Below, one piece after another: positions 34,612 through 42,606 of a DNA stretch of 56,808 bases (positions are counted from its first letter, which is position 1; each line of letters begins with the position of its first letter). Source of the stretch: Peronospora farinosa (lineage: Eukaryota; Oomycota; Peronosporomycetes; Peronosporales; Peronosporaceae). Location of the stretch: assembly GCA_947646735.1 (NCBI GenBank), contig CANTFK010000302.1, positions 1 through 56,808 on the forward strand, read 5' to 3'. Made by a program: the position numbers and the translations under genes. The notes beneath the pieces are model-generated. The model saw only the letters and a list, made by a program, of their open reading frames with translations, had not been told where the DNA came from and ran no database searches.

Positions 34612-36387
34612 CTATCTGTCATCGCCCCATTCACTACACCAGTCTTTTCGACCTGGGTAGGAATATGTGTCACCTGGCTTTCCGCCAGTGCACTTCCAAC
34701 TACACCACTCCTTTCGAACTGGGTAGTTCCTGGTGTCGATTGACATACATACCGTCATCGCACCCTCGACTGTGCTGGGCACAGCATCAGCCACATAAGC
34801 CTCTCGCAAGAGCACATCCTTTCCGGTGTCTTGCGTAGAGCTAGCGACTGTGCGTGTACGCCAGTCTATCCATGGTTGGTGTTTAGCCAACCAAGTCATG
34901 CCTAGGATGAGTTCATACGGACTCTCCATACCTAGCACTGTGAAATTCTCTTTACAAGAGAAGTCACGGAAACTGAAGGAGAGTTCAACTTGAACTCCCT
35001 CTGATTTTACGAGCGCGCCGTTCGCTAAACGAACGATCGCCTCTTCTCGCTTTCCATCCTGGCAAAGCGACTCATAACTTGCCGGACACTTTTTCAGAGA
35101 CGCGAGTTTCAAAAAGTTTTGTGATGCACTCGAATCCACGAGAAGGGTCATCACTTGGTCATAGCCTCGTACTCGAGCGATATAGACCAAAAGGGTTGAG
35201 GTCCGACCTTTCGGAACCTCAGGGACTATGCTACCCATTTGTTCGATCACTCTGAACTTAGGGGTATCTTCAGAGTCCGCGACAGTAGGGCATCCCGCCC
35301 CTACTACGCTCCCGCATTTCCCGACCCATCTTGGGCAGGTGCTGAACCCGTGCGGGTTTTTCGCACCTCCCTTCGAGTAAGAAGCCTTCTTGCTGGCTGC
35401 CTTAGCACCAGCAGCTACTTTGGCATAGCAGCGAGCCATCATATGGCCTCGATTGTCGCACTTGTAACATATCACATCTGTATTGCCTAACTCCATAGGA
35501 GTGGCATCAGACTTCTCGGACGATGGCCTGTAATAGGCTGTCGCCGAGGCGCTGTTGTAGGATTGCTCCTCAACTAAGACAATGTCAATTGCCTCTTCCA
35601 TCGTCGCTGGCACCTTTCTGAAAAGGGCCTGACGCGATGGGCCGTGCCTAAGTCCATTCATGAGCGTGGCCACCTTGATACGTTCCGGTATCGGTTCCCC
35701 ATTAATGGACGCCGACAGCGAACGCATCTCCTGCACAAATTCTTGCAGAGAGCGTTTCGCCTGTCGTGCTCCAAAGAAGCGCGCCATAAGCAACACTTCG
35801 TTGTTAGGCGGCTGATACATGACGCGAATCTTTGTTTTATAGATCGCCCATGATGGAAACGCATCAGCATTTGCCATCAGCGCAGAGTATGCCCACTCTG
35901 ACGCTTTGCCACGCAAGTTGGACATGGCATACGACACCATTCTGGTGTCGTCTTCGATGAGATGCGCCACTCCACATTGCTCAACTGCTAATAGCCAGTG
36001 AACAATCGTGTGAGGGCTAGTTCCATCGAACTTCGGAGGGTCCATCTGAATGGGCCTCAGTTGAGCAGGCCGGGCAAAGAGCGTCTCAACAGTTCTGTTG
36101 AGCGCCTCATTACGTGTCTACTCAAGCCTAAGCTCATCTTGAGTCTTATTGATGGACACAGCCGTAGCTTGGCTGTTTACCTCGGACGCGTTTCTACTCT
36201 GTCCGAGCACAAACGCCTCATATTGCTCCAACTGAGCAACATGTTGCTCAGGAGGACAATGCAAGAGGTTGACCAGGGCTTGTTCACCAAGTCCCTGCGC
36301 CATATGCTCTGCCAACTCCCTATGATGCTGGGAGAGGTGAGGGAAGTCACTCCAGTCCATATTAAGGACCATCTTAACCACACGCAT
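34612..36387 (-). pseudogene. gag-protease of B1, with an in-frame UAG
   Basis: An 89-codon opening (MRVVKMVLNMDWSDFPHL) ends in TAG at 36118-36120. The same frame then continues 25 codons later from MDPPKFDG (36045) for 477 codons. It includes a retrotransposon gag core (ASEWAYSALM, PPNNEVLLMARF), a CCHC knuckle (CYKCDNRGHMMARC) and an aspartic protease region with LLVDSSASQNF and YELILGMTWL. The protease has Asp-Ser-Ser where Asp-Ser/Thr-Gly is usual, so it is probably inactive. The same UAG is in copy B2 (56306-56308). In element A the homologous gag reads straight through. The end near 34612 is out of frame with pol. Confidence 0.85.
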
Positions 36388-36411
36388 GCTCAGAGAGACG
36401 GGTCGTGGGAA

Positions 36412-36429
36412 GGACTACTAGTGCTACCA
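36412..36429 (-). other. Primer-binding site of B1
   Basis: Two bases (CT) after the 5' LTR end, the minus strand reads TGGTAGCACTAGTAGTCC. TGG is the complement of a tRNA CCA tail, and TGGTAGCAC would pair with a tRNA ending GTGCTACCA, an acceptor of the initiator-Met type. The tRNA identity is inferred. Confidence 0.7.
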
Positions 36430-36431
36430 AG

Positions 36432-37029
36432 TGTAGACGGGCACTTCTACGAAGTTGCCTCGTGCTACTAGCACACACCTTATGCACAAGCGAGGAAGCG
36501 GTTAGACCGTCTTATCTTCGCGTGAGAGGGTGGTTATGCGGTTGGTCGACTGCTTAAGCAGTCGTACCACCAGTTGCCTATCGCTTAAGCGAGAGTGCAA
36601 CGAACTTCTAAACAAAAAGTCACCGAGTCACGCAGAAGCTTTTTCAGCTTCTCGTGCGTGGTGCTTCGGTGTTAGCAAATTCAAGACTGAGCTATATATA
36701 ATGAATTATAATTAAATATAAACTTAACTACTTAATGGCTATATATATATATAGATCGGATACGCGACTCTTTAGAAGCGTATCCTGTCGCATGATCTTA
36801 AATCTAGATTTAAGATCGCAACTGACGTCTTTCTGAGACGTCGCGATGCCTAGCTTCAACTAGCGTCATCCCTTCCCATGTGAATCCATAAATGGATATC
36901 GAATTCACGAGGGTGGATCACGTATGTGTATCGCACCCAAGTGACTGGTCAAAAGTAATCATGGATACTTTTAGACCAAACATTAAGTATATTACTTAAT
37001 GTTTACGTGTAACTAGATGCCCTGTTACA
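36432..37029 (-). repeat. 5' LTR of B1 (family B), rich in perfect inverted repeats
   Basis: 598 bp, TG...CA ends. Perfect or near-perfect inverted repeats include: 36462-36474 (GTGCTACTAGCAC), 36547-36564 (CGACTGCTTAAGCAGTCG), 36581-36592 (TCGCTTAAGCGA), a three-tier hairpin 36621-36671 (CACCGA, CACGC, GAAGCT and their complements), 36758-36785 (GGATACGC with GCGTATCC), a 24-bp perfect palindrome 36794-36817, 36824-36842 (GACGTC twice), 36880-36908 (GTGAAT with ATTCAC, inner ATCCAT with ATGGAT), 36979-37003 (11-bp arms AACATTAAGTA) and 37008-37029 (TGTAAC with GTTACA). Ordinary LTRs do not show such a chain. Confidence 0.93.
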
Positions 37030-37406
37030 AAAGGAATCCGTCTATCCAAAATACCTTATACCTCAAATAAAAGGAAACGCGAGACCGTGTCATAAGCATT
37101 CAGCAAGATGTTGCTCGGCTATCAGCAAGCTCCCGTTTTGTTGCTGTTAAGAGGTGTGCCATCATCATCATAACTGTTTTAGACACTTGTCTTCCGTATA
37201 CTCAACCTTGTCCTGGATTAGAACCCCTTCGACTTTTGTACTTGATGAAATAACTTTTTGGTGACGACTTTGTAGCCTGAATGACAACACGGATGGCGTT
37301 CGTCTCTGCAGTAGATGTCGTTAAAATTGTGACACGCGCCGGTGCTGGTAGTGCTTGATAGTCCTTGACCAAATCGTTGTTAAGCCCGTCCGATCCAGAC
37401 GCTTTA
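37030..37406 (-). mobile_element. L1-type LINE reverse transcriptase remnant, 5' truncated
   Basis: On the minus strand the frame reads HKASGSDGLNNDLVKDYQAL, the start of an L1-type RT, and continues to about 37200 before stops. The piece continues across the insertion point of element A: the minus strand at 55333-55301 reads FQATSSLSRHK directly into it. So A interrupted this LINE. The fragment ends on the left at the LTR of B1. Confidence 0.75.
37402..37406 (+). repeat. Target-site duplication of element A, left copy
   Basis: CTTTA directly before the 5' LTR (37407). The same five bases follow the 3' LTR at 55296-55300. Five-base duplications are standard for Gypsy integrases. Confidence 0.9.
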
Positions 37407-38048
37407 TGTAACGGGGTTACACGACGGTTGTAACGTCATTCCGAAAGTTTACGGTTGAAGATTCCTTTTATTGCATATAATGCATTTTGATACTTCTCTT
37501 TAGAGAGGTATTAAGTATAAGCGCTAAAGATACGGTATTCGGTAACACCGTATCTTATCGATTAGGATTCGATAATTGATAACGCTGTACTAAGTACATC
37601 ATACACAGATGTTTAGACGATATGTCGTCCAATAGCAAAGTCTGCATATAATAATTACTATTATAGTAATTAATCTAGTGTAGTGTACTTAGTTAGTAGG
37701 ACTATTCATAGAAATCTTAAAGCATAAATAAAATCAGTTCTCATTTTGAGTTTAAGATCACAAGTCGTTCTGACTTGTTCTCTTGTGCACTTCGTGCGTT
37801 GGTTCTCTGAACCTCTAAGCTTCTAGCTTGTTCTTGCACTCTGTGCGTTGGTTCTCTGAACCTTAAGCTTATTGCTTGCTGACTAAAAGTCTCTTTCCTA
37901 GCTCCTTAGAACAGGGTGACCTTAAGTCATTGAATTAGTTCCTTAGAACTAAGTGGCGTTTAGCCGTAAATTTATTTAGCTCTTTAGAACTAAGAGGTTT
38001 TCAGCCTAAAGTCTTCTTTAAGCTAAAGAGCTGTGCAGCTCCGCTACA
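37407..38048 (+). repeat. 5' LTR of element A
   Basis: TG...CA ends. Inverted repeats line the first half: 37407-37421 (TGTAAC with GTTACA), about 37473-37483 (GCATATAATGC), 37527-37556 (10-bp arms AAGATACGGT), GTACTAAGTAC near 37588, GACGATATGTCGTC near 37617, and 37652-37672 (9-bp arms TAATTACTA). The second half (about 37775-38010) holds diverged direct repeats: two copies around TGCGTTGGTTCTCTGAACCT and three around TTTAGAACTAAG. Confidence 0.95.
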
Positions 38049-38050
38049 CT

Positions 38051-38068
38051 TGGTAGCACTTGTAGTCA
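38051..38068 (+). other. Primer-binding site of element A
   Basis: TGGTAGCACTTGTAGTCA follows the 5' LTR after the bases CT. It shares TGGTAGCACT with the primer site of family B, indicating the same priming tRNA, possibly initiator Met (inferred). Confidence 0.7.
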
Positions 38069-38152
38069 ATCCTACACCTGATTCTTTAAAGACTGACCCT
38101 CTGTGAGAATGGAGAATTATAATTACCTTTCTTAGGCGCAACGACTCGCGCT

Positions 38153-39497
38153 AGATAAAAAATCTGCGTTCGTTGGGCCTGATCAAATCGAGGCTCTTTT
38201 GGCCCAAGGCCCCGAGGTTCTAAATGCTCGTCTTGAGGCCTTTATGCGTTATGAAGCTACGCTACTCGGGCAGGTCCATGACCAGGCAGCGTCAGCTGCG
38301 CCTACGCAGTACATCCCGGTACCTGTTCCCGATGCAGAGCCAAAAGCTCGCCCACTTGTTTTGAACGTAAAGACCTTCGAGGGGAAGGAGGGAGAGAACC
38401 TTCTCCTCTGGATCCGAGAAGTTGAAATGGCAATGGATGCCTTTATGCTTGTGTCAGATAAGCAACGAGTTAGCTTGGCCATTTCGAAGCTCGGTGGAAG
38501 AGCTAGAGAGTGGGCTCTAACGAGTGATGTCTCTGTAAATGCCGCATTTCCCACATGGGAAATGCTTAAAAAGCAATTAACTTGTGTGTTTGCACCGCCT
38601 AATCAGGCTTATCGTGTGAGCTCACGCTTCTTAGCTACCCGACAAGGTAAGAAAGATTGTCGGACTATGTCCAAGAGTTGAGAACTCTCATTGCTGCTAT
38701 GCAGCAGGACTCTCTGGCAGAGGAAGTCCGAAAACCATTTTTATGGAAGGACTTCGTACTGGGGTCACCAGGATAGAAATTTTTCGTGTCCAGCCTTCGA
38801 CTTTCGAAGAGGTAGTAAGCATAGCGTTAACGCTGAATTTAATTCTAAATCTGCTCGATATGGTCTGCCATGGTATAATTTAAATACCTCTAACAGGGCG
38901 GAACCCATGGACCTCATCCATGCTGAAGAAGCTGAGCTTCAAGCTGCTGAGCAGCAAGGTAACATCCGTAGATGTTACATGTGCGGAAGCACTAGTCATC
39001 TCCGCCCTAGCTGTCCATTGCGAAAGCAACGTTCAAATCGGCAGAGCCGAAACCCTGCTCCTAGCCAAAAGGCGAGCACCGCAGGGGAAAACGTCAGCTC
39101 CCAGTAGGCGCGGGGCTCCCTACTGGGAAAGATTCGAGTTCTGTTGAACCTCTAAGAGGTAAAGGTAAACAGGGCTTAGCCCCAGGTGGTTTTGTGGATG
39201 CCTTCATGGAACAGGATTACAAGCCAGGCTTGTTGGTTGTGTCGGCAACCGTTAAGGGTTCTGAGAAACCATGGTCAATTTTAATTGACTCAGGGGCGTC
39301 AGGTAATTATGTCCGACGTCGCTCCCTTGAAGGGGGTCAGCTGTATGCTGAGCCGCTAGAAGCGCAAGAGGGTGACAGTATAACCGTACGTCTCGCAACA
39401 GGTGTACGTGTCACCGTTCCTAAAGTTCCGTTGAACTTAGGTGTGAGGTTTCTAGACTTCAATAGCGTTGAACGCTGTCTTGTCCTAGATATGGACT
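38153..39497 (+). pseudogene. gag-protease of element A, frameshifted and cut by element C
   Basis: Open from about 38153; the first ATG in frame is in [11 protein letters not shown] near 38240. The gag core reads [20 protein letters not shown] and [10 protein letters not shown] (to 38681), then shifts frame. A CCHC knuckle (CYMCGSTSHLRPSCP) is at about 38975-39020. The protease frame from 39194 has LIDSGASGNYV near 39277 with the normal Asp-Ser-Gly. It stops abruptly at LVLDMD (39497), where the LTR of element C begins. In B1 the same place continues with ELILGMTWL; in A this part is missing after C, so bases were lost. Confidence 0.85.
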
Positions 39498-40642
39498 TGT
39501 GGTGGAGTGGGTTCTCAAAATTGTATGATGAGACCCCAAACCACTCACTGTGCCGGACTGCCGACTGTCGGAGGGGGTACCCCGATGCCGCGTATGAACC
39601 TTCTCTCACCTTGTGTACCCGTCGGCTGGCGGGTTGCACTCTTCGGAGGACTTGGTGACGATGTAGATGTCTGCCTTGAGGGAGGTAGACCTGGGGGGGC
39701 CTCGAGTGGATATGCTTCACTCGGTGGGCCGGTAGGTGGCCACTCGATCGACCTTGTCGAGAGTGGACTTAGAGCCAAATTCTTCAGGGGCGCTTGTCGT
39801 CCCTGGCCTTTTCCTTCTTGTTTCAGGGGTATTAACCACCTGACCTTTACGTTGCTCCCGGACCTTGAGGTGAGGGAGACCGCTTCCGATAGCGGGTCTT
39901 GGGGGGGGGTGTTGCTACTCGAACGAGCTCACAGGCCAAATATATCCTGGAGCTCTATTCGCCCTTGAACTTCGCTACACAACTGTCTTCGACGGGGGGC
40001 CAAAATATATCCCTTCCCGGAACAGTGAGTAACTTAGAACAAGTCCTTCTTGGGTGACGGAGTCGTGCCACGTAGATCGCAAATTGAGTAGTATTTAATA
40101 TAGTCCTATCCTTTTACCTCCTTTACTCTATCCTTGCCTGAAGCTCTGATTCCTTGCGTCGACTAGTCTGATCCTTGTATTAACTGGTCCGGAGTGGCTG
40201 AACCCCGAGGGGCCGAGGTCGACTGATGAGGGACCCAGGTCTACCAATGAGGGACCGGGTCGACCAAAGAGGGGCCGAGGTCGACCGATGAGGGACCGGG
40301 TCGACCAACGAGGGACCGGGTCTACCAATGAGGGACCCAGGTCTACCAATGAGGGACCCAGGTCGACCGATGAGGGACCGGGTCGACCAATGAGGGACCC
40401 GGGTCTACCAACGAGGGGCCAGGTCGATCAATGAGCGGCCATGATCAACTCCCTTTGGTACCGGTTAACCGGTACCCTGATACTGATTTTTCTTCGGCGG
40501 ATCCTGCGGATTGTCCTCCACCAACGGTCGCTCCCCTTCGAGGCCCCTGTCTCTCTGGTCCCCTGTCCCTGACCCACGGCCTATACTCTGAATCCAACTG
40601 GAGTCTGGGACCTCCACATCACAAAATTAGCACTTCACCACA
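39498..40642 (-). repeat. 3' LTR of element C, contains about 11 minisatellite units
   Basis: 1145 bp; the plus strand begins TGTGGTGGAG and ends TTCACCACA. It matches 48701-50020 almost throughout, except for the number of roughly 20-bp units at 40208-40440. Confidence 0.92.
40208..40440 (+). repeat. Minisatellite in the 3' LTR of C, about 11 units
   Basis: Units of 20-21 bp such as GAGGGACCGGGTCGACCAAT and GAGGGACCCAGGTCTACCAA, differing at a few positions. Two or three more diverged units occur at about 40880-40935 in the element's 3' untranslated part. Confidence 0.93.
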
Positions 40643-40962
40643 GCCGCCCCCTGCACTTGCTCAACCGTGCAACGGATTGAGCACGCGCATGTCTTCACTT
40701 CCTTCGTCACGTAGGTCCTTCATTGTCCCCTTTGTAGCTCCTCCACCTCTAACTCGTGTCTGTCCAGCCATGTCTTCCCCTGGTTCTGATCCACCGTCTG
40801 CTGATTGATCTTGGTAATCGCCCTCCTTTGTTCTCCATTCTCCTATACCCCTAACTCTTGGAAATTCAAGGCCGCCCCGCAGGCGACCCAAGTCTTCCAA
40901 CGAGGGGCTGGGCCGACCATTGAGGGACTCGGTCCACCTTCCAAGAAACTTGCTACCGCCGG

Positions 40963-42606
40963 CTAGTTTTCATGGCTTTGCATTACTTCGAAGCGGTTAT
41001 GGCTTGTGTTCTTGCGCTCGAAGTCCCGGAGTAAGGCTCCGCAATTCAGATCCACTTCGTCCACCCACGAGGGGTCAGGGTGTCCCTTCCATTGCACGAG
41101 GAATTCTCGTTGTTGCCTCCCATACCGAGTCTTCTTGCCTGTACGACTCTCTAAAATTTCTTCGACTTCATACTCGCCCTCTTCCAATTCCCGCACCCAG
41201 CTGTCTTCTGGTAACAGACATTCATCGAAGTCGACTCGATCTGTTCCATCCACTTTCAGCTCGCTGTTCGGTCGATCGGGGAACTCTCTGACGGGCTTGA
41301 GCTTGGAGATGTGCACGATTGGGAATAGTCTGTATTCTGTACCTCGTAACTCCAGACGTACCGCATGATCTCCAACTAACTCCTGGACTCGGAACGGTCC
41401 GTGCCATAGGTGGGCCAATTTTTTGGCATACCCCTCCTTCACTCGGTCCAAGTATAGCCATACCCGGGTCCCTGGCTGAATTTCGTGGCCGACTACCCCT
41501 TCATTTTGTGCTTGCACCCGAGCCTGACTAGCCGCCCGTAAATTCTCGTTGACTTGGTCTCTTGCTCGCTGATAGTGACTCTGAATCCGATATCTCCATC
41601 TCCGAGGTCCTGAGTCTCGACGTCGAGTGTTCACCACCGGTAACATAGTCTCAAGAGTGGTCCTAGCATCCCATCCATGTACCAGATAGAACGGTGTTTC
41701 CTCACGTACTCTGTCTTGAGCCGTATTTAACGCGAACGTTAATCGTTCCGCGTATTCATCCCAGTCTCGCTGTCCCACGTCGGCTACGTACATCTTGAGC
41801 GATCTTGTTAGAGTCTGGACCATTCTCTCCGCAGTGCCGTTCGCTTGAGGTCGGTAGGCCATGGTCGCTCTCTGACGTTGACCCACCATACGACTGAACG
41901 CTCGGAAGAAGTCCGACATAAACCCCGGTTCCCGATCGTGACGGATCGTCTCACTGGCACCAAAACGGCGGAAAACGCATTCCTCATATCCCTCAGCCAC
42001 TGTCTGGGCTGTCCGTGACGCACTTGCTTTAGCCATCACATAACCTGTGAACAGGTCGACCCAGATCAGTAGTTCCGTATTTCCTTTATGTGACTTGGGG
42101 AGAGATGGTATGTGGTCCATCGCGATAATTTGGAAGGGGTACGTCGCTTCAACATTCCCCGGAGACCTCCCTTGTAAAGTGGGTCTCCCTTTCCCAGTCT
42201 CACAATCCATGCACTGACCCACATATTTCTGAACACTCCGGAACAGACCCCTCCAATGGCAATATCGTCGGATCCGATGATAAGTACGCCCGATCCCCTG
42301 ATGGCCGCCTTCCAAACTCGTATGATAATGATGGAGGACGTCGGCTTGGAGACTCTCAGGTATCACCAATCTGGCAGTTATGTCTCGGTCGTCTCCCTTG
42401 ATTCTCTGGCCGGGGCAGTACACCAGCAGTCCCTCTTCACTTATCTCGTAATCCTCCGACATTTTGCTGCAGTTTCTGGCCGCTTCCACCGACAAGTCTT
42501 TCCAGTCTCCTTGCAAATATGCCTTCAACTCGCGTACCCAGCTCTCCTCTTCTTGCGCATCTCGGATCCTATCCATCCGGAGTTGTTGTACCACATCTTC
42601 TTGCAT
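40963..42606 (-). CDS. Integrase and chromodomain of element C
   Basis: 547 codons, open. The zinc-binding HHCC region reads HYHTSLEGGHQGIGRTY then CMDCETGKG. The DDE core has Asp in IIAMDHIPSLP, Asp in IRHDREPGFMSD and Glu in QANGTAERMVQ, so all three acids are present. A GPF-type segment (LWHGPFRVQELV) and a C-terminal chromodomain (FLVQWKGHPDPSWVDEV) follow. It overlaps the RT frame by 38 bp in another frame, at an A-run near GTCAAAATATCG. Either a single-base indel or a +1 shift joins the two. Integration into chromatin is the role. Confidence 0.9.
   Translation of the reverse strand: MQEDVVQQLRMDRIRDAQEEESWVRELKAYLQGDWKDLSVEAARNCSKMSEDYEISEEGLLVYCPGQRIKGDDRDITARLVIPESLQADVLHHYHTSLEGGHQGIGRTYHRIRRYCHWRGLFRSVQKYVGQCMDCETGKGRPTLQGRSPGNVEATYPFQIIAMDHIPSLPKSHKGNTELLIWVDLFTGYVMAKASASRTAQTVAEGYEECVFRRFGASETIRHDREPGFMSDFFRAFSRMVGQRQRATMAYRPQANGTAERMVQTLTRSLKMYVADVGQRDWDEYAERLTFALNTAQDRVREETPFYLVHGWDARTTLETMLPVVNTRRRDSGPRRWRYRIQSHYQRARDQVNENLRAASQARVQAQNEGVVGHEIQPGTRVWLYLDRVKEGYAKKLAHLWHGPFRVQELVGDHAVRLELRGTEYRLFPIVHISKLKPVREFPDRPNSELKVDGTDRVDFDECLLPEDSWVRELEEGEYEVEEILESRTGKKTRYGRQQREFLVQWKGHPDPSWVDEVDLNCGALLRDFERKNTSHNRFEVMQSHEN

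Larger units (their letters stand above)
28941..37029 (-). mobile_element. Ty3/Gypsy chromovirus B1, complete with both LTRs, degenerate
   Basis: An 8.1-kb element read on the minus strand: 5' LTR 37029-36432, primer site, gag, zinc knuckle, protease, reverse transcriptase, RNase H, integrase, chromodomain, a plus-strand frame of opposite sense, and 3' LTR 29526-28941. Domain order RT-RH-IN with a chromodomain after a GPF-type segment (PRFIGPFTL) defines a chromovirus. Frameshifts and stops break pol. The two LTRs differ by a 12-bp length difference and scattered substitutions. The outer flanks (28936-28940 CTTGC; 37030-37034 AAAGG) do not form a target duplication. Confidence 0.9.

Noticed and set aside
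36432..37029. A CRISPR-like or tandem array in the LTR
   Set aside because: The repeated structures are different palindromes, not copies of one unit with spacers.
42569..42606. Programmed +1 frameshift between RT and integrase of C
   Set aside because: Not excluded, but C also has several gag frame changes, so a single-base indel in the A-run is the simpler reading.
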